From JAHELQ01 sp964491915 (GTDB lineage: Bacteria; Acidobacteriota; Aminicenantia; UBA2199): a stretch of DNA of 64,000 nucleotides. The notes under the pieces are model-generated. The model was not told the origin of the DNA. It saw only the letters and a program-made list of their open reading frames with translations, and made no database searches. The DNA lies in NCBI GenBank assembly GCA_964491915.1, contig CAZBHS010000016.1, forward strand, positions 39,208 through 103,207, written 5' to 3'. Both the position numbers and the translations under genes were made by a program. Below, piece by piece: positions 7,598-19,293 of this stretch; position 1 is the stretch's first letter; each line of letters opens with the position of its first letter.

Positions 7598-10500
7598 TTA
7601 CCGGACCTCCAGTGGAATGCTTGCCGAGTGGCTATTGAATTCCGGAGCGTACATACATTCGACATGCGCCATTCCCGACGGATAACTCCCCCGGTGCGCC
7701 ACCCGCAGAGGATACTCGAACACATAGGTTCCCGCCGGCAGGTAATCGATAAAGAAATGGGTGGCGGCATCGCGGGTGGATTCATAATAATAGAGGCGAT
7801 CCTGGTATTTATAATGAGAGAGAACATTCACCGGCTCAGTCCCGCTTCCCCGGTGGTCTTTGAGATGGACAAACTCCATGTCCCGGTCCACCCTCAATTT
7901 GATGCGCACCTTGATCAAGTCGCCAACCTCCAGAGGGCCGGAGATCGATGACAGAGCAGGACCTTTTTTGTCGATGGTTTGCTTAAAGATTTCCTTCTTC
8001 AGATGGAGGGGGTTTTGGGTGTGGGGGGTGATTTTATCGATATCTTCCCAATACTGCCAATGCAAACCGCCCCAGGCGATACCTGCCCCCTTTTTTTCCA
8101 CAGTCACATTCCCGCAAGAAGGATCGACCTCTTCCACCGGGACAAAATGCTCGAAATAGCCGCTGCCCAGTTCGGTTTTCGCCGGGCGCACCGGTTTACC
8201 CCCCAACAGCACCGTTACATCAGGCTCTGTTGCCAGCAGATCGTCCCCCCGCAGCAACAAACTATACACCGCGTCGGCGGTGGATTTCGTTGTGGTCCAA
8301 CTCCGGGTCTGTTTCTGCTTGAGAAGCCATATCTTACACTCTTCCACCCACTGACGGTCTCCCGCCACCTCGTCGAAGACCTCGATCATCGAAGCCTGGG
8401 TCTCGATGGGCGCCCGATACCACCACCAGGAATTGCCGGGCTCTTTCCAATAGCGGCCCATCTCTTCATCGTACAGGCTGCGCTCTTTCAGCGAAGCGAC
8501 AATCTTTGCCGGGGTGGCCGCATCGTTGAGCCGGTGGAGCGCCAACGCCAGGTGGGCCTGGTTCATCCGGTTATCGAGGGTCATCCAGTACCGCGCCCCC
8601 TGGGAGAGAAAATAATCGAAGGCCGGCCGTGTACCTCGTTTCACCGGATGTTCTTCGATATAAAAACTCCTGGCGTAGAAATAGAGAGAGATCATCCGGC
8701 TGAGATGGTTCTCTTTCTCCACTTTTCGTTTTTTAATATCGTCATAATAATTCTCGAGCCAACGATCCATGTATTTCAAGGCTTTGGGGATCATATCGCC
8801 GGTATTTATATCCACCCCTCGATGGCCGAGACGACCGAATCCCTCGACAATATGGAGGGTAATAAATATATTGCCCGATCCGCCGGGAAACCAGGGCCAG
8901 GAACCGTCCGCCGCTTGCATCTTCGCGAGTTTTTTTCGGGCCCGCTCCACCTCGTTTACAATCCGGTTGCTGTCGAACAGCAAACCCACCTTGCGCTGCG
9001 CGTCGGTTTCATCTTTGGCTTCCAACACCCATGGTGTCTCTTGCAACAATATAGCAGTGAGGGCGTCGTTCTTTTGAAGATTGGATCGCAAGGCGCCGGG
9101 ATCCCCTTGTTTCCAGGCGTCGAACACCTGCCGGATCTTCGGATTGGAGATTGCGATGCGCCGCGCCAGGGCATTGGCGTACAAACGGCTGAAGATTTGC
9201 TCGCTGCACTCGTGAGGGTATTCCATTAAGTATGGCAACGCTTTGACCGCGTACCAGGCGGGATTGGCGGTCATCTGCAAACTGAGGGACTGATGTTTCA
9301 GTGTAGCGGACCGGCCGGAATCCAGTAATTTTCGCAGATGGAACTCCTTTTGCCCCGGTCCAGTGATCCACAACGGGATGGATTCATGCACCAACATACG
9401 GCGCGAGAGAACCGGCAGAAGCCCTTCCTCTCCGTCCGAAAAGTCGCCGGCGGCAGCCACGGCGCGAAAGCCTACGATCCCTTCTCCATCCGGTATCCGG
9501 ACCTTCCAGAAATAGGACCGTGATTGATTGGCCGGGATGGCGATGGATTGGATGGATTGAGAATTCTTGAACGCGTCGTCCAATAATGTATCCGTTCCAG
9601 GCAAAAACCACTGCAACCGCACATTGCCATCCATCTCTTCGTCTGTCATATTGGTGACTTTGACCGAAAACTCCAGAAGGTCTCCCTCCCTCAAAAAACG
9701 GGGCGGATTGGGCTGCACCATCAATTCCTTCCGGGTCTGGGTACGCCCCTCCAATAGCCCCATCTGCAACGCCTTCGAATGGGCGAATCCCATAAACTTC
9801 CATTCGGTCAACGCTTCGGGCATCTGGAACTCGATGGTCACCTCGCCGTTTTTATCGGTCAACAGGTGGGGATAAAAAAAGGCGGTTTCGTTGAGATTTG
9901 TCCGCAGCGGAACATCTTTCAACTCAACTTCCGGCTCTTTGCCGCTTCCGCCGTTCCGTTTTTTCGCTGCGACCGAAGGTTCGGTTCCAGTATCGAAAGA
10001 TTCAGCCCGCGCGGCAGATGGCGGCGGAACCGCGGCCTCCGCAAATTCCACGCCGGCGGCCACCCCCTTCCTGTACATGGCAACGGGAAATTCAACCATG
10101 ACGGAATCGGGAAATTGCGGATACACTACCGGTTTGATGGAGGTATAGGCGTTCAATTTGTCCCAGGTGGTACGGCAACCCACTTCCCGGTTGGAATAAT
10201 GCTTGCGTTGAGAGGTGGAATCGGTCTTGAAAATCCACGAGAAATCGTTGAACTGGTGGGGGAAAANNNNNNNNNNTACCAGTAGTAGGACGCCAGGAGG
10301 TCGTCGGGGAAGTGGCGGTAGGTGTGCGACGCCGACAGATAGGACTGGGACCAACCGTAGGAAACCGTCGTGAACGCGACCGCGGCGTTCTCGAACTTGC
10401 TGCTCAGCCGGCTGGACTCCGACCGGAAGCCGGAGAATGGGTGAATCCAGTCGTGCGACAGAAACTGATCGAGCGACGCGTCGTACATAGCGGCTACCAT

Positions 10501-13500
10501 CTCGGCGGCCACAGTTTTGGCTTTTGGCCCGGCGATAGTCACCGCCCAGGTCTCTGTTTGTCCCGGACGCAGAGGAGAGCGGAAGGTCTTCCATTTTAAA
10601 TGGAGTTTCTTTTGCGAATAAGGAACCGCCACTGGCGTCTCTCTACGGTAACAGCGGTTCTCTTTCACACAATGAACCACAACCGTAAATCCCCCTTTAT
10701 ATTTTGGAGTGACCGGCACTTCGATTAGCCCCTGGCTATGGGACCGGTCGGTCCAATATCGTTTTTTCAATTCATTATTCTTGAATATTTCAACCAGCAC
10801 CGGCCCCTCGTCGTACCCTGTCCCCCAAAGGGCTTCAAAGGAATCCCCCACTTCGACGTGCATAGCGCGGGGGGCGTAGTGAAACGGAACCGGAATCTCG
10901 AACTCCCGGGCCGACGGTTTCGTCACCATCACCGGAACCATCACCGCCACAGGATTTCCATCTTTATCTTCAGAACTGAGCTTCGCCCGGTACACTCCAT
11001 GTTTCAATTTAAAAGCCAACGCAGTCCCGCCGGACTTTTTCGCCGAAACAGAAAACACTTTCTTTTCCACCAGACGGTCTTCGGGCCAAAGGGTCCACTC
11101 AGAGCTGAGGGAGGTATAACTCCCCGGTTCTTTTTTTATTTCGAACAAATCTTCGGGAACCGGATTGTCCGGCCCTTTTAACGAATAGATTTCAACCTTG
11201 CCGGAAGCGTCCAGCGGTTTTCCATTCAGAGTGCTGAGTTGGAGAAAGAATTCCACAGGATTTCCCTCTTCTTGCCAGGGGGCGCACGACATCACAGCCT
11301 TCATCGCGGCGTATCCAAGGCTGATACGGGCATCTCCGCTACGGGTCTCGCCGGCGCTGTCGGTAACATCCGCCTGCACTCTATAGGTGAAAACCGGAGA
11401 AGCGGTTTTGGGGATTTTCAAGTCCGGCAATGCATTGAAGGTAATCTCGAAACTTCCGTCAACCGCGGTTTTAACATGGCCGAATCCCACCTCTTGCGGA
11501 GATCCGAAGTTGGGAATCCTCATCCCCCACATCCTCCACCAAACAGGAACCTGGGCCTCCCTGAACACCCGGTAGACAACAGTGGCGCCATCCACAGGGG
11601 CGCCGGTGTAGGCCATGGCTTTTCCAGAGACAGTGATATCATCGTCGAGGCGGAATTGCCGCTCCGGCAATTGCACTGTCACCTGGAATTTCGGTCGTTT
11701 GTACTCCTCGACCCTCACTGTCGCCTGTCCCCCCGGAGAATCGGTGGATAGAGTGAACACTCCGGTCAGGCCTGAGGGCGGAACTGTAAATGTCCCGCTG
11801 AAGGAACCGTAGTCATTGGTGCGCAACTCCAGTTTCCCCACCTCCTGGCGGTTGACATCCCGGAGGTAGACTTTGACCTCGCGGTTTGGAAGCAATTGAT
11901 AGCGGTCTTTCCCTTGATCCACATCCACACAAATCCCTTTGAAATGAACCATCTGCCCCGGACGGTACAGCGACCGGTCGGTAAAAAAGAAGGTTCGCTC
12001 GAATTCCGCGTGAGTATGGGGACGATATCCGTGTGGCACGTCGATCTCCAGCAATTGCTCGCCGGTCGAGGGATTCTCCGCCATGACGGCCCCTTGCCTG
12101 TTTCCGCTGGAAGAGGGCATAAAGAAGAAACCGTCGGCATTGGACTTGCGCAATAATTTCAGGACATAAGCGCGCTTTTGACGATTGTATTCCCACCATT
12201 GCAATTGAACCTCCGGCATAGGAAGGCCGGAATCATTGTTCACCACCAGCCCTTCGACTTGACCGTCCCGGGAGCGGAGAATCATGCCCATATGGCTGAC
12301 TTGAAGAATAGCGTACTGCACTTTGTTTTGGTCCCCGGAAAAATCTTCGCGATAACTGGCCAACACAAGGTAGAAACCGGGCTCCAAAGCCGGCAGCTTC
12401 AATGTCATTCTCCGGCTTTTATAATCCGCGGTTTCCGGCAATACCTCACTCCATTGTGCCGCGGGTGTCGCCTCGAGCATGCGCTGGAGCTCGGTCTCGG
12501 ACATCCAATTGAAATTCCGCTGTTTTGAGCCCGCCAGATATGGTTCCGGGCTGTCCTTTACAATCCTGAAGTGGAGACGGTCAATATTTTTGTATTCCAG
12601 TAATACATCCGATTCTTTGCCCGGCCGGGCCACAGCCTCGATTTTCAATTCATATTTCTTTTCCTGGATGCGAGTGATGATTGATTCGCAATTGTGGGCA
12701 AACACCGTACCCTTATAAGCAACAGCTCCTTTTTTCGCAATCGCCAATGCTTCGACGAGCCGTTCCTCCCCTTGCAACGCTCTAGCAAGCAAATAACACG
12801 CTTTACCCATAATAGGAAGCCGGGGATAGGTTTTGATGAGTTCCTGCAACCGGTCGCGATAACGCTGTTTTTTTTCTTCCCCCGCCGCGGAATTCAGCAC
12901 AAATTCGAGACGGTGTAAGTCAGCGTCTACAAACGCCTCCACTTGTCCTTTTTGCTGATGAAATAGCAAAATTTCTTGAAATAGTAAGATTGCCTGATAG
13001 ACATGCGAGTCAATGTCGCCGGTCCCGAAGCGATGCTGGATAAACTCGGACGCAGCCGCCAGGGCAGGCGACGAGGCGGTGAGAACAAACGCGTCCTGCG
13101 GCCGGGTGGCCATCTCTTCCGGCGAAGTGAAAAAGCCCAATGCTTCAAAGGCGATAAAATCATACAAGGTGGGACGCAACGCCCGCGGTTGATTCCCCGC
13201 TTCCAACAGGTCGTCGAATTGGCTGATAGAAAATCCCCGCAAATAATTTTTATCTTTTAACACATCCTTAAACAACGCGGAGACATGATTGCTCAACCTA
13301 GAGAAATCCCAGGTAGTAAAATCAGGGTCATCGCCCCCTTCCACCCTGGACCGCTCCAATAGGCGCCAACGGTTCGCTTCCAGGTATTGCCGGTACCAGT
13401 GGGCCAATACCACATTCATCAAAGGCTTCATCGGTTTGGGGACTTTGACCAGCTCTTGCTCCAACCGGCGAATCTTACTCGTTACCTCGCCCCCATCGAT

Positions 13501-13770
13501 GGAATCCCGGATCACCATCTCCCGCAACAACGCCTTCAGGGCCTCGCCAAAGCGGTCTTTTCCCAGGCTGACAGCATAGATTTCCTGCAAATGGTGAATG
13601 GCGGTCTTCGGCAACCGGTTAAGCTCCGCCTCCTCGACTTTTTTCCAGAGCCCGGCTGTATCCGGGTATTCATTGGAGGTTCCGCCGGAGCCCTCCACCA
13701 TCATCGCCATCATAAAAAACACTGAACATACAAATAGCCAACCAATCATAATCGTTCCCCATCGAGTCAT
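7598..13770 (-). CDS. Bacterial alpha-2-macroglobulin-like protein (split by assembly gap)
   Basis: A single gene of roughly 2,050 or more codons interrupted by an N run at 10267-10276. The frame before the gap and the frame after it differ because the gap size is arbitrary. The start at 13770 is chosen for its AGAGGTG ribosome-binding site and the signal sequence that follows. An MG2-type motif (DRSLYRPGQMVHFKG) lies near residue 598. The thioester motif CSEQ, in PHECSEQIFSRLYAN, is encoded near 9209, inside an alpha/alpha-toroid segment. Bacterial macroglobulins are periplasmic or surface protease traps that react through the Cys-Gln thioester. The pbpC gene that often accompanies them is not next door. 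A frame open upstream to 13902 overlaps the GAPDH gene and was not used. Confidence 0.85.
10267..10276. other. Assembly gap (10 N) inside the macroglobulin gene
   Basis: Ten N bases, almost certainly a placeholder of unknown size, break the macroglobulin reading frame. The 200-300 bases to the right of the gap (10277 to about 10500) look clearly richer in G+C by eye than the rest of the gene, so this contig end may be imperfect. Confidence 0.95.
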
Positions 13771-13856
13771 TTTGTCACCTCTTAACATCCACTCTAAATA
13801 TACCACTTTTACAAAAGGGATAAAAGTCAAAAAAACACCGGACTCACGCTCCAGGC

Positions 13857-15110
13857 TCACCCCATCGCTTGATCGACGTATTCGGTCAATTGGCCGAGAC
13901 AATGGACATAACTGCCGTATTCATTGTCATACCAACCATAGAGTTTGGCGTGAGTGACCGGGATTTGCACCGGTTGGCGATGGTCGATTCCGATCTCTTT
14001 GAGCATGGCGGCGGACAATCCGATAAAGCCTGTGCGGGTGTGGGTGTCATGACCTTCCAACACCAACGCCGCCGGAAGACCGAGTAAGTCGGACGATACA
14101 TTTTGCTTTTCCGAGAACACCAGTAGCCCTCGCTGCGGACCGGTCGCCGCCTCCCGGTAGATGCCATTCAGAAATTTACTGTTGATGTTCGGCACGCCAT
14201 GATCGTTTAGCGGTGAATGGAATGTAACGTTCAGATTAATCAGCGATACCGTACTGGTGGGAATGCGCACCGAATCCGCCATGAAGCCCACTTTTTTTAT
14301 CGCCGGAAGCACTTGCTCCAGAGCCTGGGCGGCTCCGGTGGTGGAGAGAATGATATTGTTGAATACAGAACGGCTTTTACGTAAATCTCCAGCTCCCGCT
14401 TTAGGCATCGCGTCCAGGACATGTTGCGAATTGGTGACGGCGTGTATAGTGGACATGGAAGCAGTGAGAATGTTGGCGGTTTCAAGAGTCTCCAGCAAGG
14501 GCTTCACCATATGGGCAAGACCGGTGGTGGTGCAGGAGGCTGCCGAGACAATATGGTGGCGGTCCGGCTCGAACGAGGTATGATTGATCCCGAAAATCGA
14601 CATCGTGGAATCAGAGGGCATCTGAGACGACTTGTCCTTGATTTTGAAGGGGGCGGAGACCACAACCTTTTGAGCCCCGGCTTCCAGGTGTCCTCTCAGA
14701 CTCCCTGATTTTGACGCGTCGGGCGCTTCCGTGGGATCGGTAAACGCGCCGGTGGTATCCACCACCAAACGGACGCCCTCTTCGTTCCACTTGATATCCC
14801 GTGGATTGCGGTCCCGGCGAATGATTTTTACCGGCATTCCGTCAATACGGCATAGCCCCGCCTCCGCGTCGTCGATCGTCACCTCCAACTCCCGGGACAG
14901 GCCGAACAAGAAACGACTCATCAATCCATAGGTACTGTCGTGAAGAATATGCTCAACGATATCCTGCAACGACCGTCCCGCCTCCCGGCCGGTATTGACG
15001 ACCAGGCCGTCAAAATGGCGGTGTTTGATATGATACCAGACGGTCAGCTTACCGATCCGCCCCAAACCATTGATACCCAAACGATTTTTTTTTACAATCT
15101 CCCCATTCAT
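13857..15110 (-). CDS. gap: Glyceraldehyde-3-phosphate dehydrogenase (long variant)
   Basis: A 417-residue NAD(P)-dependent phosphorylating GAPDH. The N-terminal Rossmann start (LGINGLGRIGKL) and the catalytic cysteine motif (SAASCTTTGLAHMVKPL) are clear; the usual form is SASCTTNCLAP, so the motif is divergent. The C-terminal YDNEYGSY segment is also canonical. At 417 residues it exceeds the usual 330-340, with extra sequence mainly between the nucleotide-binding and catalytic domains. It starts 9 nt after the PPDK-like gene with GGAGG overlapping the preceding stop region, so the two are co-expressed. It catalyses the reversible oxidation and phosphorylation of glyceraldehyde 3-phosphate to 1,3-bisphosphoglycerate. 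Confidence 0.9.
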   Translation of the reverse strand: MNGEIVKKNRLGINGLGRIGKLTVWYHIKHRHFDGLVVNTGREAGRSLQDIVEHILHDSTYGLMSRFLFGLSRELEVTIDDAEAGLCRIDGMPVKIIRRDRNPRDIKWNEEGVRLVVDTTGAFTDPTEAPDASKSGSLRGHLEAGAQKVVVSAPFKIKDKSSQMPSDSTMSIFGINHTSFEPDRHHIVSAASCTTTGLAHMVKPLLETLETANILTASMSTIHAVTNSQHVLDAMPKAGAGDLRKSRSVFNNIILSTTGAAQALEQVLPAIKKVGFMADSVRIPTSTVSLINLNVTFHSPLNDHGVPNINSKFLNGIYREAATGPQRGLLVFSEKQNVSSDLLGLPAALVLEGHDTHTRTGFIGLSAAMLKEIGIDHRQPVQIPVTHAKLYGWYDNEYGSYVHCLGQLTEYVDQAMG

Positions 15111-15119
15111 GTTTCCTCC

Positions 15120-18100
15120 TTAAAGATTGACACTCTCCATCACAATCGGGTAATGTCTTCCGTAAATATGACCGAGACGGCCATCGATGGCGATACGGCC
15201 CCCAGGCCTGAATTCATGGCCGTTAATATTGCACTTCTTTTCCCTATCGTTGACCCTCAACGCCTGGCAATTGACAATGCACGTCTTTCCAAGCCGCGCG
15301 GCCGTCAGCGCCGCGTGCGAAGTGGCGCCGCCCCGGGACGTCAGCAAACCCTCGCATTCGAAGACCATATCGATATCATCGGGAACCGTATCCGGCCTGA
15401 CAAGAATCCGTTTCTCACCCGGACACCTCCGGGAGCACTCTTCGAGGTCCTTCATATCGAAGACCACGATGCCGTTCATGGCGCCGCCGCCGACCCCCAC
15501 TCCCCGGCCGATCACATCCAGCTCCGTGCCGCTTTTGAATACCGGCATTTTGGGCTCATGGTGAATAATAAAATCCCTGGTCTGCAAAATATACAAATCT
15601 TTCGCCTCACTGGATTCAAATGTAAACTCCAACTCCTGATGCCCGAAGCCTTTTCGCTGCACCAGATCTTCGGCATAGCCCCGCAACGCCGTGTAAATAC
15701 CCGGGAAATCTTTTTCCAACGAGATCCCCCGCTCCGCAGGCCGGATCGACCGTTGCGCTTCAGAAATAGGAAGCGGATACACAAGCCCCCCCACCACATC
15801 TTCCCCCTGGCTGCAGAGGGTAAAATCGCCGTGCAACGAAATCGCCGGTTCCGCCACATGGGGATCGCGGGTAAATACAACGCCGGTTCCCGATTGGTCG
15901 TCGATATTGCCCAAAATCATATGCTGGATAATCACAGCCGTGCCCCAATCCTCGGCGATCTGCAATTGCTGCCGGTACACCCGCGCCCGTTCGGTATACC
16001 AGGAATCCATCACCAGAAACACCGTATCCACCAATTGCCCGAAAGGATCTTCCTCGATAGTGATCCCATGCCGCAGCACCACATCCCTGTAAGCCATGGC
16101 GATGGTTTTCATCTGGGCAGAGCTGAACTGGATTTTTTGCGCCACATTGTAACGTTTCTTGAAGTCGATAATAGTCTGATCGAATTCATCCCGGTTGACG
16201 CCGTGATTCATTCCCCAACTCTGCAAGAACCGGCGGTAACAATCCCATGATGTCCAACCGAGGCCCGGCTGCATGGCCAACTCCTCTACGATTTCCCGGT
16301 TGAGCCCCACATTCAGGAAGGTGTTCATGGCGCCGGGCATGGAAATTGCCGCTCCTGAACGGACCGACAGCAGCAATGGTTTTCGCGGATTTCCCAATTG
16401 TTTGCCGGTGACAGTCTCGATCCGTTTCAATTGGCTACGGATCATGGTATGAAGCTCCCGCTTGACTTCAGGATGAAGGGACACCACATCCCGCCGCCGG
16501 AACAATTCAGTGGTTAAAATAAAACCCGGCGGCACCGGATAATTGAACTCCTTCAGTTTTTTCAAGAAATAGCCTTTGGCCCCCAAAAAGATCTTGTTGT
16601 CCATCAACGGAGTGTCCCGGTCCAGAGGACTGACCAGCAGATCCGGCGAATAACTCATCATATGGGCAATGAGCTGGGCATCCAATTCATCCTGCATGGC
16701 CCGCATCACATCCAGCACCCGGCCGGTGAAACCGTCCAGTTGCCGCACCAAAAACGCGGACGCCACCAGTCCCCGGTAAAACGATTCCGCCTGTTTCTGG
16801 ACCTGGTGCGACACAAATTTGTAGGGTAATTCCTCATGATCTTCCGCCAGGATGTATTGGCGGAGAATCATTTTTACATTGGCTTCGTGGGGGCTGACAA
16901 AATATTGCTTGATAAAAGCCCGCAAATCCCTGAGCATGAATTGGAAGATGTTGATGAATTGCTGGATGGAGAAACTCGGGGTAGAGAGGCTGAAGTGGAA
17001 CATCTCCAGACTGGAGTTGAAGCTTTCGCTGGAGATCCCGGACAACTCCAATCCCTCTTTGAACAAATCCAGAATGCGGGCGATCCGCTTTAGTGTCTTG
17101 GCTGAAATATATTTGACATTAGCCCTTCGGACGATTTTCTCCATCAATATCTCAGCCAATCGCTCCAGCCGGAAGGACATACCCAGGGCTTCGAACTTCG
17201 GCTCCCTGTACTGGCCGTACATCGACGGAATCCCCGCGGCGATATGACGTTTATGATAGATATCCTCAAATCCCCGGCTGGATTTTGGATCGAGAATGAC
17301 GGCCTTTAATTGTTTTAACAAAAAAAAGATAAACTCCAGAGCCTCGTCGTCTGAATGACTGTCCAACAACCGCTCCAGGTGGTCAACCGCTTCCATTTTC
17401 AATAATGCCAGATTCCTCAGGTGGGGCACAATGTCAAAGGCGTCGAACGAGTATTTCTCCCGCAGCATGGCATGAAGCCGGAGCAAAGACTCCACCCGCT
17501 TGCGGTCCATACCGGTCGCTCCATCAATCAGGCCGATCGCTTTTCGGATCTCCCTCAGCCGGACCTTAAAAATGTCTCCGCCATCGCAGCGGAACCGGCG
17601 GCACAATTCAACCGCAAGTTTGTGCACCCCGTCAAACCATTCACCGTCCCTCTCCAGCCATTCCGCCACATCTGCGGGAATGACGGGAATCAAAGGCTCT
17701 TTGTCTCCCGAATACCAATAGTGGAAGATCTTTTGCGCCAGCCCCACATGAGTGTTGTTGCTCTCGCTATGCACCTGTTTGCGTAGAAAATGGACCAATA
17801 GATCTTGCCGGCACGAGAGCTCGTCGATACTGGTGGTGATATCCCGCAATTCTCCCTCCGCCCCAATTTCATTAAAATAGACGGGAAATAGGGCGGTCAA
17901 TTGCTTGACAATTTTGAAGCAACAAGAAATATTGGAATTCAATAGTTTGGTAATATCCCGCTGGAACAAATCTGTATCCGCAATAAACACCCCGCCGGTC
18001 TTGAGATGGATAATCAAGGCGGACAGAAGCTTGAGACTAAGGGCCGGATTTATCTCGATCAATTCCATCCATACGCGGATATTCTTGACATGATTACGGT

Positions 18101-19250
18101 CCACTCGAATCTGCCAATCGTGACCGATCCCCTGCACCGCCGGCGGGACAAACCCCACATCAATGACACGTTCAATAAAAAACGATACGGCATCACGATT
18201 ACCCACTGAATAAATATAGTTGCCCAGAGTGAGGAGGCAATCCAGGACCGTGGAGACATAGAGCCGCTTGATCTTCTTGAAAAAGCTGAACAATTCCTCT
18301 AGAAACGAGAAAAATCCCTGGGGATCATCCCCTACCTCTACCTGTCGCAACACCCGGTTCAAGTCCCACAACAAATGATCTTGCAACTTTTTCATCCCCG
18401 GCAACTGGAACAGGTAAAAAATAAAGTACACCCTGTCAACCGGAGAATCCAATTCATCCACCATTGCCCGCATTGTCGCAGAGAAATAATCATGATCGGC
18501 GATTTTCGACAATTGCCCGAGCGTTGTCGATGTCCGCAATCGACGTTCCAATTGGGAATAGGTAAAAAGAGAGAAATGGCGGTTCACAAGCGCCGTTATT
18601 TGCCGGCTATTATAAACCTCGCCTTCGTGAAATTGTCCGAACCATTCATCGAATTCCACCCTCTCACGCCAATACGCCAGATTTTCGGCCAGAGCCTTTT
18701 TTAAAATCCTGAACAGATTGGCTTCAACTTTTTTATTGCCGGTAATACCTTTGGGGACTTTTTTCAAGAACGCGGAGGCATGGATATAGATGTCCCGATC
18801 CCGCTCCAATTGGTCTTCAATACAAGCAACCGCCTCGATGACAACGGGCGCAAAAGCTTCATCCTGACCATCGCTCCCTTCCAGAGCCCCCACAAACTCC
18901 AGTACAGAACGCACGCCACGCTCTCTTGTACCAGGAGTCATGACCAACGAAAAAAACTGCCGGAACAATGTCGCCACAAACAGAAGCGCCCGCTGTCTAT
19001 CGGGAACGGCTTTATAGAACCACAGGTCGGTAAGGGCGATTTTCCGCAAACCCTCGAGCACTTCATCGACATTTGGATAAGGGTGATGAAGCTCGCTCAG
19101 AAAGACGAGAGCCGTCTCGTGGAGACCGAACCGGTCCCTCGTCAAATCCAGGAACCAGGATTCGTCGGCGGTGAATTCCGTTTTCGAGAATTCGGTCTTC
19201 TTCAGATTGACCTTTAAGGCCGACGACTCAAACTTGTCCGTTTGATCCAT
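15120..19250 (-). CDS. PEP/pyruvate-binding (PPDK-like) protein with large N-terminal extension
   Basis: A 1,376-residue protein. Residues from about 883 to 1,250 are a PPDK/PEP-synthase-type ATP-grasp domain (LGAKGYFLKKL, SVRSGAAISMPGAMNTFLNV). Near residue 1,308 is the phosphohistidine swivelling domain with TSRGGATSHAAL, where the His carries phosphate. The C-terminal PEP/pyruvate TIM barrel of true pyruvate phosphate dikinase is missing; the chain ends right after the swivelling domain. The first roughly 870 residues are mostly helical-looking and match no domain I recognise. Location between GAPN and GAPDH suggests a role around PEP or pyruvate in lower glycolysis, but a different acceptor (as in dikinase-like phosphotransferases) is possible. 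Confidence 0.72.
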   Translation of the reverse strand: MDQTDKFESSALKVNLKKTEFSKTEFTADESWFLDLTRDRFGLHETALVFLSELHHPYPNVDEVLEGLRKIALTDLWFYKAVPDRQRALLFVATLFRQFFSLVMTPGTRERGVRSVLEFVGALEGSDGQDEAFAPVVIEAVACIEDQLERDRDIYIHASAFLKKVPKGITGNKKVEANLFRILKKALAENLAYWRERVEFDEWFGQFHEGEVYNSRQITALVNRHFSLFTYSQLERRLRTSTTLGQLSKIADHDYFSATMRAMVDELDSPVDRVYFIFYLFQLPGMKKLQDHLLWDLNRVLRQVEVGDDPQGFFSFLEELFSFFKKIKRLYVSTVLDCLLTLGNYIYSVGNRDAVSFFIERVIDVGFVPPAVQGIGHDWQIRVDRNHVKNIRVWMELIEINPALSLKLLSALIIHLKTGGVFIADTDLFQRDITKLLNSNISCCFKIVKQLTALFPVYFNEIGAEGELRDITTSIDELSCRQDLLVHFLRKQVHSESNNTHVGLAQKIFHYWYSGDKEPLIPVIPADVAEWLERDGEWFDGVHKLAVELCRRFRCDGGDIFKVRLREIRKAIGLIDGATGMDRKRVESLLRLHAMLREKYSFDAFDIVPHLRNLALLKMEAVDHLERLLDSHSDDEALEFIFFLLKQLKAVILDPKSSRGFEDIYHKRHIAAGIPSMYGQYREPKFEALGMSFRLERLAEILMEKIVRRANVKYISAKTLKRIARILDLFKEGLELSGISSESFNSSLEMFHFSLSTPSFSIQQFINIFQFMLRDLRAFIKQYFVSPHEANVKMILRQYILAEDHEELPYKFVSHQVQKQAESFYRGLVASAFLVRQLDGFTGRVLDVMRAMQDELDAQLIAHMMSYSPDLLVSPLDRDTPLMDNKIFLGAKGYFLKKLKEFNYPVPPGFILTTELFRRRDVVSLHPEVKRELHTMIRSQLKRIETVTGKQLGNPRKPLLLSVRSGAAISMPGAMNTFLNVGLNREIVEELAMQPGLGWTSWDCYRRFLQSWGMNHGVNRDEFDQTIIDFKKRYNVAQKIQFSSAQMKTIAMAYRDVVLRHGITIEEDPFGQLVDTVFLVMDSWYTERARVYRQQLQIAEDWGTAVIIQHMILGNIDDQSGTGVVFTRDPHVAEPAISLHGDFTLCSQGEDVVGGLVYPLPISEAQRSIRPAERGISLEKDFPGIYTALRGYAEDLVQRKGFGHQELEFTFESSEAKDLYILQTRDFIIHHEPKMPVFKSGTELDVIGRGVGVGGGAMNGIVVFDMKDLEECSRRCPGEKRILVRPDTVPDDIDMVFECEGLLTSRGGATSHAALTAARLGKTCIVNCQALRVNDREKKCNINGHEFRPGGRIAIDGRLGHIYGRHYPIVMESVNL

Positions 19251-19293
19251 TCATCCCTCCGGCTCTCCCGGCCGGATGGCGACATGTCACAGC

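Noticed and set aside
7979..9229. 416-codon plus-strand frame opposite the macroglobulin gene
   Set aside because: Antisense shadow of a clear macroglobulin reading frame, with unstructured composition and no motifs.
14940..16250. 436-codon plus-strand frame opposite GAPDH/PPDK-like genes
   Set aside because: It spans two genes in antisense and shows Arg/His-rich shadow composition.
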